Shown here: piece by piece, positions 52,395-63,135 of the stretch
How the letters are laid out: every line of letters begins with the position of its first letter
Position numbering within the stretch: the stretch's first letter is position 1
DNA from: CAVQBP01 sp963710745
GTDB taxonomy: Bacteria; Bacteroidota; Ignavibacteria; Ignavibacteriales; Ignavibacteriaceae
NCBI GenBank assembly: GCA_963710745.1
Contig: CAVQBP010000006.1
Coordinates: 158,605-222,604 of the forward strand
Reading direction: 5' to 3'
DNA length: 64,000 nucleotides
The notes under the pieces: generated by a model
The model's input: only the letters and a program-made list of their open reading frames with translations
What the model was told of the DNA's origin: nothing
Databases searched by the model: none
Program-made: the position numbers and the translations under genes

Positions 52395-54979
52395 ATGAAA
52401 GACAAAATAGTATCTCATTACAAGATAATAGAGAAACTAAGCGAAGGCGGAATGGGAGTGCTCTATCTTGCCGAAGATATAAATATCAATCGTAAAGCTG
52501 TGCTCAAATTCTTGCCACCTGATGTAGCAAATAATGATGATATAAATTCGAGATTTAAAAGAGAAGCACAGGCTGCTGGTTCATTAAGTCATCCCAATAT
52601 TGTTACTATTTATGATGTTGGTGTTCATGAAGGAAAATCATTTATTGCAATGGAATTTGTTGGGGGGAAAACTCTGAGGGAAATAATCAATAGAGATGAA
52701 TTAACAATTGAAGAGAATAATAAACATTTCAATTCAGATTTGTGAAGGAATAAACGAAGCACACAGTAAAGGAATTATCCATAGGGACATAAAACCGGAA
52801 AACATCATTATAGATGAAAAAGGGCGGGTGAAGATACTGGATTTTGGATTACAAGGTAAACAATGTAAGTACACAATTAACGAAGGAAGCATCAACACTA
52901 GGGACAATAAAATATATGTCTCCCGAACAGATAGGAAATAGAAAAGTGGATCAGCGGACGGATATTTGGTCATTCGGAGTAATGCTTTACGAAATGATAA
53001 CAGGAAGATATCCATTCAAAGGAGAACACGATGCAAGTCTGTTTTATTCAATTATAAACAGACATCCTGAACCTCTGGCGAGGTACAAATCAGATGTTAG
53101 CGAAAATTTCCAGAGAATCATAGATAAAGCATTAGACAAGGAACAGGAAACAAGATACCAGCATATAGATGAAGTACTTGCGGATATAAAAAGGATTGGA
53201 AAAGACAATGAACAAAATAAAAAATAAAACTCTCTGGAAACGAAAGAAAGCAGTTTATAGTATCACCACATTTTTAATAGTTTTGATTCTACTCACCTCA
53301 GTAGTTTACTATCTTCTTCACAATTAATCAAAAAAAATTAAACTACCGCAGCACACACAATTAACATTTATAGGTAATATTCACATTTATATTTCGCTGG
53401 AAGGATTGGTAGGCGGGGGAACTTTCCGAGATTTATCAAAAGTTTCACCAGATGGAAAATTTACAGCTTATGTAATAGATAAGGACGGAAATAAATATGT
53501 CTTTATAAAAGATAATTCAAGTGATAAACCCATTGAAATTTTTAATGGTATAAAAGATATTTATTGCTTAAGATGGTCTCCTGATGGAAATAATATTTTG
53601 TTATCTGGTATGTTATTTAATCAAAAGCTAGTTGACTTTATAATTCCAAAGTTTGGTGGAAAAGCCCGTTTAGTTGATTTGCCTCTTCATACGGTCACAT
53701 GGTCTCCTAACGGCAGTTTATTTGCCGGCATTGAAATTCCAAAAGATTTTATTACTATCGTAAATACAGAAACTAGAAATAGTATAGATACAATAAAACT
53801 TAAAGGTGATTATGATTTATTTCAGGAGGTAGATTGGGCTCCTAACCGTAATGGATTAGTTTGTCTTACTTATAGCTATAAAATAAAAAGCTATATTTTA
53901 TGGACCATTAAAATTGACGGAACGCAACAAAAACAAGTTGTCCAAACTAACAAAAAACTTTTCTCACCCAGGTGGTCTTTTAATGGCCGTTATATTTATT
54001 ATTTGCAGGAAAGTAATGGAACAAGAAATTTGATGAAAGTGGAGGTTTCTTCTGAAGGAACTGCAGAAAGTGAACCTAAAATTGTAGTTACAGGTTTAGA
54101 TGCTTACGGATTTTCTTTTACAGCTGATAATAAGAAAATTGTTTACACAAAAAATCTTAGCTATTCTAACCTTTGGGAATTAAAATTTAAAAATGAGCGG
54201 AATCTTTCCAACCTTCAAAGTTATCAAACAGCGCAATAACAATTAAATATCCATCTATTTCACCTGATAAAAACGTGATGGCTTTTGTAAAAACAGGAAA
54301 TGTTTATATAAAGCAAATTAATGAAGAGAAAGAAGAGCAAATTTCTTTTTTTAATAAGGAGTGTTATAGACCAAGTTGGAGCCCAGATGGTAAACAAATT
54401 GCTTTTTATTCAGATTCCAAAATCATTCTTATTTCCAATCAAGGAGAAGTTAAAAAGATATTTAAAAATATAGGTATTGGGGGCCAATTATGCTGGAATA
54501 CAGATTCAACTATTCTATGTTTCAATTCCGGAAACTTTAATCTATATGTATTTAATACAATTACAGGTGAGCAAAGTACATTTATTAAAAGTGAAAAATA
54601 TGAATGGATGTTCAATCCTATTTCTTCCCCCGATAGGCAAAAAATAGCTGTTCACTGGAACAGAATTAATTATGGTATATGGATTATTTCTTTAGAAGAT
54701 TCATCTCAAAAATTTTTAATAAAAGGGAGACTACTCCCATTAAAATGGTCTGATGATGGAAGATATATTTTCATTTTTGATTATATAAAAAGTGAAATAT
54801 TAAAAGTATCCGTAAATAATGGCTCTATTACAGAAAGCATAAAAATCCCTTTTAAAGGAATAAATGCACTGAATAATGATATTGATATTACTGCTGATGG
54901 CAAAACAATTATTTGTGCTGTACCGGAATTGAATTCCGATGTCTGGATGATAGAAAATTTTGACCCGGATATTGAGTAA
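52395..54979 (+). pseudogene. Ser/Thr kinase-TolB propeller protein 2, frameshifted
   Basis: Tandem paralogue of the preceding gene, three bases after its stop, with the same layout: SEGGMGVLYLAEDININRKA, IIHRDIKPENIIID, KILDFGL, IKYMSPEQIGNRKVDQRTDI, TM segment near 53270-53320 and TolB-like repeats (LRWSPDGNNILL, PSWSPDGKQIAFYS). Breaks occur near 52720, 52850, 53225, 53330 and 54235. Two of them fall at nearly the same codons as in copy 1. It ends in DVWMIENFDPDIE like copy 1. Confidence 0.8.
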
Positions 54980-54980
54980 G

Positions 54981-57173
54981 ATGAAAACTAAGAACAAATA
55001 TGAAAATAAGAGCCGGATGCTTGAAGATAAGTTAAGCGGCTTGCAGGATGCCGTTGAAGAACTTAAAATCCTGAATGAAATTGCAGTCGCTGCAGGCAGA
55101 ACCGTTGATTTGGATCAGACTTTGAAATTGATTTTAAATAAAACTATAAATGCCGTAAAGGCTGAGCATGGAGCTATTCTTTTATTATCTGAAGATCAGG
55201 AAATCTTAAAAACATTTATAAGGCAGAGCAGTGAGAGCAAAATAAGAAAAGCTCCTCATATTGGAGTACATATTACAGGATGGGTAAGATTAAATAAAAA
55301 ATCGTTAATTATTAAAGATTTAAGTAAAGATGAAAGATTCAAATCAACAGAAGAAGAGAAGAAAAATATTAAAAGTCTTATATGCTCACCCATCTGGTTT
55401 GAAGGGAAAATAATCGGCATCCTGCAGATGATAAATAAAAAAGATAAAATTCCTTTCAATGACAATGATCTGACTCTCCTTTCTATTATTTCTGTCCAGG
55501 CCGGGCAGTTAATAAAAAATTCTCAGCTCCAGCAGCTGAATTTTGAAAAGAAAAAAGAAGCTGAAATTACAAAATTGGAATTTGAAAAGCTGAGAGAGCT
55601 TGACCGGATAAAAAACGATTTCTTCACTAACCTTTCACATGAACTAAGAACGCCGCTAACTTTAATCCTTGGACCATTGGAAAATTTAATGGTCGGAAAA
55701 GAAAATTACAGTGAAGAAAAATTAAAGCTGATCTTTAAAAATGCCAGCAGCCTATTAAAGTTGATTAACCAGCTTCTTGACCTTTCTTCAATTGATGCAA
55801 AAAAAATGAGGTTGATTCCTGAAGAAGGTGATATTGTAACTTTTGTTAAAGGGATTGCCGCATCATTTAAACCTTTAGCTGAAATAAAAAATATTAAATT
55901 ATATTTTAATTCCGGTTATAAAAATCTTAATGCGGTTTTTGATAAGGATAAATTAGAAAAAATTCTAAACAACCTTCTAATAAATGCAATTAAGTTCACC
56001 GGCAATTCCAGCGATCCGGGCAAATCTGAAAAGATTGAAATCAATATTCCAGAAAAATTAATAGATAGTGCCGGGAAAATGATGTTTGAAATAGTTATCG
56101 AAGACAGCGGATCAGGAATTTCACCGGATATAATAAAAAATATATTTGAGCGTTTCTTTACTGAAAGCGGGAACTTCATTAAAAAAATTCCATCCGGCAC
56201 TGGAATCGGATTATCTCTTGTAAAGGAATTGGTTGAGCTGCATCATGGTTCTATTTCTGTAGAAAGCGATTTAAATAAGGGAACAAAATTCAGAATTGCG
56301 ATCCCCCTTAAGCTGGATTTATATAAAGAACAGATTACAGGCGCTCGGTTCTCAGACATAAAACCAAACAATTTAGAGGATAATTTCAAGGCTAATGAAA
56401 CTGAAGGCGAAATCTCTGTTATTCTAATTGTTGAAGATAACGATGATATTAGGGATTTCATTAAAGAGAATATAAACATTAATGTAGAATTTATAGAAGC
56501 TGTAAACGGTAAAGATGGTAAGGAAAAGGCTGCTGAGAATATACCTGATTTGATTATCAGTGATGTAGTTATGCCTGAAATGGATGGAATTGAGTTATGC
56601 AGACAATTAAAGACCGATGAAAGGACATGCCATATCCCTGTAATCCTGTTAACTTCAAAAGCCGAAATTGATAATAAACTAAAGGGGCTTGAAACCGGTG
56701 CGGATGATTATATCACAAAACCGTTCAGCGTTTCAGAGCTGCAGTCAAGGGTAAAGAATTTACTAAATCAAAGAAAGCTTTTACGGCAGAAGTTTAGAAA
56801 AGAAATAATTTTAGAACCGAAAGATATTTCTGCTTCTTCTTATGATGAAAATTTTTTAAAACGTGTAATAGAAATTATTGAAAAGCATATTTCCGATCCT
56901 GAGTTTTCTGTTGATCAGCTTGCCAAAGAGATCGGACTCAGCAGTATGCAGGTTTACAGAAAGCTGAATGCACTTACCGGTCAGTCCTCCGGCGAATTAA
57001 TCAAATCTTACCGGTTAAATAAAGCGGCAAAACTACTCCTTTCTAAAACGGGAAATATATCCGAGATTGGTTATGAAGTCGGATTTAATAATCCCGCTTA
57101 CTTTGCTACCTGCTTTAGAGATCTTTTCGGATGTTCTCCTTCTGAGTATTTGCAGAAATTTGTCTCAGCTTAA
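54981..57173 (+). CDS. Hybrid sensor: GAF-histidine kinase-receiver-AraC
   Basis: 730 residues. GAF domain (about 30-190), HisKA with His220 in NLSHELRTPLTLI, HATPase_c with NNLLINAIKF, DSGSGI and GTGIGLSLV (about 330-460), receiver with Asp528 in LIISDVVMPEMDG, and AraC helix-turn-helix (about 625-730: EIGLSSMQVYRKLNALTG, GEIGYEVGFNNPAYFATCFRD-type). No periplasmic sensor or membrane helix, so it senses inside the cell. I start at the ATG at 54981, directly after the broken kinase stop. The AraC output and fused layout are typical of Bacteroidota one-protein two-component systems. Confidence 0.92.
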   Translation: MKTKNKYENKSRMLEDKLSGLQDAVEELKILNEIAVAAGRTVDLDQTLKLILNKTINAVKAEHGAILLLSEDQEILKTFIRQSSESKIRKAPHIGVHITGWVRLNKKSLIIKDLSKDERFKSTEEEKKNIKSLICSPIWFEGKIIGILQMINKKDKIPFNDNDLTLLSIISVQAGQLIKNSQLQQLNFEKKKEAEITKLEFEKLRELDRIKNDFFTNLSHELRTPLTLILGPLENLMVGKENYSEEKLKLIFKNASSLLKLINQLLDLSSIDAKKMRLIPEEGDIVTFVKGIAASFKPLAEIKNIKLYFNSGYKNLNAVFDKDKLEKILNNLLINAIKFTGNSSDPGKSEKIEINIPEKLIDSAGKMMFEIVIEDSGSGISPDIIKNIFERFFTESGNFIKKIPSGTGIGLSLVKELVELHHGSISVESDLNKGTKFRIAIPLKLDLYKEQITGARFSDIKPNNLEDNFKANETEGEISVILIVEDNDDIRDFIKENININVEFIEAVNGKDGKEKAAENIPDLIISDVVMPEMDGIELCRQLKTDERTCHIPVILLTSKAEIDNKLKGLETGADDYITKPFSVSELQSRVKNLLNQRKLLRQKFRKEIILEPKDISASSYDENFLKRVIEIIEKHISDPEFSVDQLAKEIGLSSMQVYRKLNALTGQSSGELIKSYRLNKAAKLLLSKTGNISEIGYEVGFNNPAYFATCFRDLFGCSPSEYLQKFVSA

Positions 57174-57391
57174 AGCTGAATTTTTTATTGTATCACTTTA
57201 TCCACAGATTTTTTTCCAAACCATCTCAAATTTCATATCATCATATCACAAGATTTCTCCTCCTGTAAAAGAACCAGTTCAGACGCCGATGTTATAATTT
57301 TAGAACTTAATGTAAGAAAATTGGTAGAGAAGCCTCATTTTATTTAAGATTTTCAATTCAGATAAATTATTAAATAAAATATGAGGTTGAG

Positions 57392-57949
57392 ATGAAAATC
57401 TTATTATTTACAACAGTCATTTTAGGGGTGGTTTTCTTTGGAGGCTGCGAAAGTGAAAATCCGGTATCTACAAAAGAAGTGAGTTCAATCAAAAGTTTAC
57501 AAAAAAATATTAATATTATTCCGGATCCGCTGGTTCAACCTTTTTACGGGGCTATTCAGTCATCGGGAACAATTATAAGTAATCCTGAAATTTCTATGTT
57601 AGATATATCGGGGAACGGATCATTGACGGGGTTCGGTTATTCAAAAATATTCTCTCATTCAAAGATAAATCTAACTACAAAAACACAGATCGGCACACTT
57701 GAAATAACAACTTCCAAGGGAGGTAAAATTACGGGTACACTGAACGGTTCTGTTCAAAAAGAAATCAATAATGTTTTATACTTTTCAGGCAATTATGAAT
57801 TAACCAAGGGGACCGGAAATCTTGCAGGTTTTACCGGGAATGGAAATTATTCCGGATATTTTAATAAAATCAATCTCAGCGGAAAGTTAGTTCTTGACGG
57901 AAAAATTTATTTGCCTGAAATAATCAGGATAGATAGAAATTCAGAATAA
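57392..57949 (+). CDS. Lipoprotein, unknown
   Basis: 185 residues. Lipobox FFGGC near residue 19. The mature part is beta-rich with Gly/Ser/Asn turns (GNGSLTGFGYSKIF, GTLEITTSKGGKITGTL, FTGNGNYSGYFNKINL), which resembles calycin- or beta-sandwich-type exported proteins. A good ATG with TGAGGTTGAG upstream. Confidence 0.65.
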   Translation: MKILLFTTVILGVVFFGGCESENPVSTKEVSSIKSLQKNINIIPDPLVQPFYGAIQSSGTIISNPEISMLDISGNGSLTGFGYSKIFSHSKINLTTKTQIGTLEITTSKGGKITGTLNGSVQKEINNVLYFSGNYELTKGTGNLAGFTGNGNYSGYFNKINLSGKLVLDGKIYLPEIIRIDRNSE

Positions 57950-58041
57950 GTTACATAACCGATCAATTACAGATTCTAATTAAAAAATCCATCAGCAGCA
58001 AAAGATATATCTATAATTTATTTCCTTCAAGGAGAGGAACA

Positions 58042-58641
58042 ATGAAAAATACTTTCTTCCTATTGGCGATACTTTTTTTTGCCTGCAGGTTTTCAGCAGC
58101 TGCGCAGCAAAAAGAACTGAAAAAGAATAGTCATATGATGCGTGATTTTTCAAGTCCTCAGCTAAAGAGACCGGAACATAAAATTATTTTTCCGGATAAT
58201 AAATTTTATGCAAATAATAAACTAACAAATAGTCCAACTAATTCATTTATTAAACCATCGGAGTTCCAGGAATTCCCTTATCAGGCTCCTGACATTTCCT
58301 ACTATGAAGTAACCCCGGTAGCATTATCAAATGGCAATATAATGTTGTTCTGGGCTTCATATGATGAGCTGGACTTTAAAGATGATTCACTTTATTGTGC
58401 AACAAGTACAGACGTGGGAATAACCTGGAAAGATAAAAAAATTATTCTGCATTCTCCCTTCAATTCAATTTATTATTTAAATGGATTACAAACTTACGGT
58501 GGAAGAATAATTAATGAAGAAAAACCTGCCGGATGTTATCAAGTTCAATTTGATGCTTCTAATCTGTCGAGCGGAGTTTACTTCTATACAATGGAATCAG
58601 CAGGATTTGTTCAAACCAAAAAAATGATCCTGCTACATTAA
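58042..58641 (+). CDS. T9SS-secreted protein, internally collapsed
   Basis: 199 residues. Signal peptide (about 1-21, FSAAAQ), then a sialidase-like stretch (EVTPVALSNGNIMLFWASYD, LYCATSTDVGITWKDKKIIL) that joins directly to the last third of a T9SS sorting domain (IINEEKPAGCYQVQFDASNL, SSGVYFYTM, TKKMILLH). The YPNPFNP part and most of the propeller are missing, so an in-frame deletion of a larger sialidase-like gene is likely. GGAGAGG precedes the ATG. Confidence 0.7.
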   Translation: MKNTFFLLAILFFACRFSAAAQQKELKKNSHMMRDFSSPQLKRPEHKIIFPDNKFYANNKLTNSPTNSFIKPSEFQEFPYQAPDISYYEVTPVALSNGNIMLFWASYDELDFKDDSLYCATSTDVGITWKDKKIILHSPFNSIYYLNGLQTYGGRIINEEKPAGCYQVQFDASNLSSGVYFYTMESAGFVQTKKMILLH

Positions 58642-58686
58642 TAATTAAATTGGAAATTTTCACTTAATAACTTAAGGAAGATAAAT

Positions 58687-60858
58687 ATGAAAAATTTTAT
58701 TTGTTGTTCAGTAATTTTTTCTTTTCTCTTTATGGCTTCAGTTCTGCCTCAACTCAAAAGGCCGCCTTTCGCCGAAAAAAAAATTAAAATAAAAGAATAT
58801 CATGGTGTAAAAATAGAAGACCCTTACAGTTATCTGCAGAATATTGAAGATCCATATGTTAAAAACTGGATAAATGAACAGGCTGAATATGGTAGAAAGT
58901 TTTTGGATCATCTGCCGAACAGGGAAAAACTTAAAGAAATGGTAAAAAGAGCTCTTTCAATTGAAAATGAAGTTGTCGGCAGCTTTAGAGAGAGAAATAA
59001 TAAATATTATTATAAAAAAACAAAATTACCCGACAACCAGGGGAAACTATATGTTAGAGAAAAAGGAAGCGATACGGAGAAAGTTTTGTTTGATCCCGTT
59101 CAGTATAATTCTTCGTCCGGCAACAAGTATGATATTAACAAAATTGAAATTTCAAAGGACGGCAGACTTATTCTACTTGATTTATTTCCGATGGATGGAA
59201 GCGAGATAAATGATGCGGTTATAATTAATTCTGAAACTGAAAAAGTCTTATCAGATACGTTAAAAAAAATTGAAGGGTGGCCTGCTTTCCTTCCGGATGG
59301 TTCCGGTATTATTTATATGAAAGCAAAAATTGAGAATGGTAAGAAAATTAATTCCGATTTTATTATCTCCCTTCATGAAATCGGATCTGCGCAGAAGGCG
59401 GACAAAGATATATTTTCTATGAAAAATAATCCTGAACTTAATCTTTCGCCGAATGATTGGCTTTGGGTAGAACCTGAATTTTTATATGACTATTCATTCG
59501 GCTTTGCTTGGGGAGTAACTTATGGGGATATTTATATAACTCACACATCCAGCTTAAAATATGATAAAGCATCATGGAAGAAAATTTTTGACAAAAGTGA
59601 TAAAATATTGTCACTCTGGATCTATAATAAAAGTCTATATGTTCTATCTCAAAGAAATTCTCTTAACGGTGAAATCTTAAAAACATCATTTGAAAATCCA
59701 GACCTTTCCAAGGCAGAAGTTATTGTACCTCCTAGCAGTATCAATATTACTGAAACTTATTTAGCAGACAATAAGCTTTATTTAAGCGGAAGAGATGTTA
59801 TGAAAGGTGTATTAAGTTATGTAGATTTAAATGAAGATGAGCAAGTAGTACACTCAATTAACATCCCTTATCCCGGCATTGCCAGCTTATGGCAGTATAC
59901 CGATCAAAAAGGTGTATACTACAATCTAAACTCATGGAATTACCCTTCCAAAGAATTTTATTTTGATCCCGCGTTAAACAAAAGTAAAGAAATTCAATTG
60001 GCTAATCAAAAAATGGATTTGTCTTTCCTCGATGATTATGAGGTGGAAGAGATAGAATTTAAGGCCAGGGACGGTGTTATGGTTCCCCTCTCTTTAATCC
60101 ATAAAAAAGATATGAAAAAAAATGGAAACAACTTTGTCGATCTTTATGGATATGGTTCTTATGGAGCATCAATTGATCCGTTTTTCATTGGTTTGAAATT
60201 GCCGCTGCTGCAGGAAGGAGTTGTTCTAGCCTATGCTCATGTAAGAGGCGGAGGAGAAAAAGGCGAGGTATGGCATCTTGCGGGAATGAAACAAACAAAA
60301 TCAAATACCTGGAAAGATTTTATTGACTGTGCAGAATATCTTATTCAGAATAAAATTACAAGTAAAGGGAAAATTGCATGCCGTGGCACTAGTGCGGGCG
60401 GTATTTTAGTTGGAAGAGCAATTACTGAAAGGCCAGATCTATTTAAAGTTGCCGTTCCAATGGTAGGATGCTTAAATGCATTAGTATTGGAAGATACGCC
60501 AAATGGTACCTGGAATGTTAATGAATTTGGGACATATAAAGATCCTGATGAATTTAAATACTTATTGGAAATGGATGCATATCATCATATTCAGGAGGGA
60601 GTTCAGTATCCCGCACAGCTTATCACCTCAGGTGCCAATGATTCCCGGGTAGCTGAATGGGTGCCGGTGAAATTCTATGCAAAGATGATCGCAGCAAATT
60701 CTTCTAATCTTCCTGTAATATTAAAATTATACTATAAAGGAGGGCATTGGTCGAATGGATTTGATGAAGAAGTAAATGACGCAATTGATGTAATTGGTTT
60801 TGTTCTATCCCAGCTAGGAGTTCCCGGATACAAATTGGAGAAAATCACTACAAATTAA
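58687..60858 (+). CDS. Prolyl oligopeptidase (S9A family)
   Basis: 723 residues with a signal peptide (about 1-20). An N-terminal beta-propeller (about 70-430) leads to the alpha/beta hydrolase domain with nucleophile Ser569 in CRGTSAGGILVG, Asp652 in SGANDSRVAEWVP and His687 in KGGHWSNGF. VRGGGEKGEVWHLAGM is a further family signature. It should cleave short peptides after proline in the periplasm. The nearest genes are the collapsed T9SS protein upstream and a TPR protein downstream, 23 bases away, so the latter may be co-transcribed. Confidence 0.93.
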   Translation: MKNFICCSVIFSFLFMASVLPQLKRPPFAEKKIKIKEYHGVKIEDPYSYLQNIEDPYVKNWINEQAEYGRKFLDHLPNREKLKEMVKRALSIENEVVGSFRERNNKYYYKKTKLPDNQGKLYVREKGSDTEKVLFDPVQYNSSSGNKYDINKIEISKDGRLILLDLFPMDGSEINDAVIINSETEKVLSDTLKKIEGWPAFLPDGSGIIYMKAKIENGKKINSDFIISLHEIGSAQKADKDIFSMKNNPELNLSPNDWLWVEPEFLYDYSFGFAWGVTYGDIYITHTSSLKYDKASWKKIFDKSDKILSLWIYNKSLYVLSQRNSLNGEILKTSFENPDLSKAEVIVPPSSINITETYLADNKLYLSGRDVMKGVLSYVDLNEDEQVVHSINIPYPGIASLWQYTDQKGVYYNLNSWNYPSKEFYFDPALNKSKEIQLANQKMDLSFLDDYEVEEIEFKARDGVMVPLSLIHKKDMKKNGNNFVDLYGYGSYGASIDPFFIGLKLPLLQEGVVLAYAHVRGGGEKGEVWHLAGMKQTKSNTWKDFIDCAEYLIQNKITSKGKIACRGTSAGGILVGRAITERPDLFKVAVPMVGCLNALVLEDTPNGTWNVNEFGTYKDPDEFKYLLEMDAYHHIQEGVQYPAQLITSGANDSRVAEWVPVKFYAKMIAANSSNLPVILKLYYKGGHWSNGFDEEVNDAIDVIGFVLSQLGVPGYKLEKITTN

Positions 60859-60881
60859 TTACAATAAAAGGATTAACTATT

Positions 60882-61625
60882 ATGCTTGCAAAAAATTATT
60901 TCATTGTATCAATTCTCCTGATCTCACTGATTGATATATTCCCTCAATATTTATCTTCCGAGGAAGAAGCTATTAAGCAGGTTATAATGAATGAAACCAA
61001 AGGGTGGGCTTACAGAAATTATGATGGAATGGTGGAGAATTGGGCCCATGAAAATTACGTTATCAAAATGTCAGCAGGCCCTAATTTCTATGAAGAAGTA
61101 TCTGGTTGGAATTCCATAAATGATAGTATTAAAATCGATTTAAAAAACTACACTCAAAAAGTCGATGTCTCATGGTCAGATTGGAATATTCATTCTTATA
61201 ATAATTGTGCCTGGGCTTCTTATTTACAAAGTGCCAAAGTTACCGGAAGCAGTGATGAACCTTATAAAACAAGAGAAGTAAGATTTCTTGAAAAGAAAAA
61301 CGGCTTTTGGAAGATTGTTTTCCTTTCAACAGTAAATGTCTCATCTTATAAAAGCTATCATGATTATTGGGCAAAACTTGAAAATGATATTAATGATGCA
61401 GGCTATAAATTATTAAATGAAAAAAAATATGAAGATGCAATAGATATTTTTAAAAAGAATGTAAAATTATATCCTGAATCTTCAAATGTTTATGATAGTC
61501 TCGGAGAAGCATATATGATGAATGGAGATAAAGAACTTGCAATAGAGAATTATAAAAGATCTCTTGAGCTCAATCCTGAAAACACAAATGCAATAAAAAT
61601 GCTGAAAAAATTGGCAGAGATGTAA
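60882..61625 (+). CDS. Secreted SnoaL-like plus TPR protein
   Basis: 247 residues. A signal peptide (about 1-23) precedes an NTF2/SnoaL-like domain (about 28-150: EEEAIKQVIMNETKGWAYRN, DYWAKLEND nearby) with HEKNG-like strands (TREVRFLEKKNGFWKIVFL), then two TPR-like helices (about 165-245: YEDAIDIFKKNVKLYPESS, KELAIENYKRSLELNPENT). Probably an exported protein-interaction or ligand-binding protein. Confidence 0.78.
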   Translation: MLAKNYFIVSILLISLIDIFPQYLSSEEEAIKQVIMNETKGWAYRNYDGMVENWAHENYVIKMSAGPNFYEEVSGWNSINDSIKIDLKNYTQKVDVSWSDWNIHSYNNCAWASYLQSAKVTGSSDEPYKTREVRFLEKKNGFWKIVFLSTVNVSSYKSYHDYWAKLENDINDAGYKLLNEKKYEDAIDIFKKNVKLYPESSNVYDSLGEAYMMNGDKELAIENYKRSLELNPENTNAIKMLKKLAEM

Positions 61626-61659
61626 ATCAATTTTAAGGGGACACTTAGCACATCCCTCA

Positions 61660-61710
61660 AAGTGAGGCTTAGTCATAAGTTTTTATGATATTTAAGCCTC
61701 ACTTTTTTAA
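61660..61710. terminator. Terminator after the TPR gene
   Basis: AAGTGAGGCTTA / TAAGCCTCACTT form a 12-bp stem followed by TTTTAAA on the plus strand; the A/T-rich flanks could also stop minus-strand transcripts. Confidence 0.75.
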
Positions 61711-61779
61711 ATGGACAAATTAAAGTTTATCCACATTTACTGCCGCCACTTCAACTCATACCTATTGTAAAAAAATATT

Positions 61780-62379
61780 TTATTCAAAATCCTTTTCTTC
61801 AATCAAACAATAACTAAACCTATTCCCAAAATATTTTAATGCATTCTCACACAACCCTACCAACTCCCAAAAATCTTCCGGGTCTTTAAACACCTGGCAC
61901 CCCGCCGAAAACTTATTTACATAATTCACTATCCCCCACTTACTTGCCCTATGAATATTTATCCCGAACATTCCCCATTCAGCTGATGATTCGATATAAT
62001 CATATTTATCATCCCTGTTTGCATCTCTATAGACTTTCACATTCCCGGTTTGCACCAGAGCTTTATACTTTCCTTTATGCAGTCCTAACCTCCAGCAGCC
62101 GAGATATTGACCCGGTGCAAGAATAGCAGTTCCTTTTTTATATAAAGGATATCGTAAATAATAAAGTCCCGGATCTGTTGTGGCCGGCCAGCAGTGAAAT
62201 TTCTGTTCTCCGGATTCATCTTTGTAGAAGCAGTAAATCCAGTCATTGAATTTATTGGGATTCATATCGTTGGTCCTTATGCCGCCGATATTGAGATTGT
62301 AAGGGATTCCGTTGTCGAAGATTTTGTAATTTTTTCTTTTATAAACTTCAAATATTTCTTCTAAAATAAATTTCTTCAT
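61780..62379 (-). CDS. L,D-transpeptidase-like (YkuD-type) protein
   Basis: 199 residues, no signal peptide. Near residues 141-165 INIHRAS...NKFSAGCQVF matches the YkuD signature H-x14-17-S-x-G-C, the catalytic His and Cys of L,D-transpeptidases. The N-terminal part has GGIRTNDMNPNKFNDWIYCF and CWPATTDPGLYYL. Cytoplasmic versions next to holin genes occur in phage-like clusters, where they may act as cell-wall enzymes. The link is inferred from position only. Confidence 0.68.
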   Translation of the reverse strand: MKKFILEEIFEVYKRKNYKIFDNGIPYNLNIGGIRTNDMNPNKFNDWIYCFYKDESGEQKFHCWPATTDPGLYYLRYPLYKKGTAILAPGQYLGCWRLGLHKGKYKALVQTGNVKVYRDANRDDKYDYIESSAEWGMFGINIHRASKWGIVNYVNKFSAGCQVFKDPEDFWELVGLCENALKYFGNRFSYCLIEEKDFE

Positions 62380-62384
62380 TTTTA

Positions 62385-62840
62385 ATCTAAATTGTAACTA
62401 TTGTGAAAATATTTATTTTTGTTTCTTGTTGCCTATGACCAGCCTTTTAGTATATTTATTAGTGGACGTTATAATAAACTTCCAGTTCCGACATTTAATA
62501 GGGGTAGATTGTTAGAATTTGAGTGGATGGCAAGTATTGAGGGTAAAACCCTGAATAGAGCCATCCATCTTTATTTTAAAACCTTTCTCTCTCCATGTTT
62601 CTCCTATATGATTACAATTAAGAATATCGATTTTGTGTTTTGAGGTACAGTCATTTTATTTCATAAAAATATTTTCTGAACAAGTATTGACTCTGAATTT
62701 CCTAGTGTTAAATTTGCTCTCAAGAAGTTGATAATTAATTTTATCAGCTTCCAGATTGGATGGTCGACTAATTAAGGTAACACTTAGTTTAAACCATCCA
62801 ATCGCTATTTTAAAGCATCCTTCGCTTTTTCTTTCCTAAA
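62385..62840. other. Spacer without recognised gene
   Basis: AT-rich. A low-grade frame at 62419 lacks supporting features. Confidence 0.35.
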
Positions 62841-62847
62841 CGACCTC

Positions 62848-63000
62848 AAAAGAAATGCGTTAAAAAATTTTACGAAATGAAGCGTTAAACAGAAAAAGCT
62901 GTTTGAGTCCCGCTCATAGCCTAATAAATATAGGCGGGACGAGTTCTTTTTCTGTAGCGGAATGAAGTAAAATTTTAGCATTTCTTTTGCAGTCTTGAAC
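62848..63000. repeat. Nested inverted-repeat element
   Basis: GAAATGCGTTAAAAAATTTT...AC pairs with GTAAAATTTTAGCATTTC; inside it AGAAAAAG/CTTTTTCT and GTCCCGC/GCGGGAC pair around TAATAAATATAG. The whole element of about 150 bases could fold into one long hairpin, like a MITE or a bidirectional terminator. The overlapping minus-strand frame is probably spurious. Confidence 0.6.
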
Positions 63001-63135
63001 TTTTGTTTCTTTTCTTTCAAGAGAAAAGAAAAAAGAAATATTCTCGAAATTGTTCCCTCATTGAAAATCGAATGTTCTTTTCTTCTGGTCTGCTGTACTC
63101 TTTTTAAGGTGGATTAAGACGAAAAAAGTAACAAT

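Noticed and set aside
49675..54979. Treating all kinase breaks as sequencing errors
   Set aside because: Genes of over 2 kb on both sides are uninterrupted, so a uniform error rate does not explain the clustering. Error is still possible.
62805..63020. Open frame of 71 codons on the minus strand
   Set aside because: It lies across the nested inverted repeat, has odd composition and no start signal; better explained by the hairpin element.
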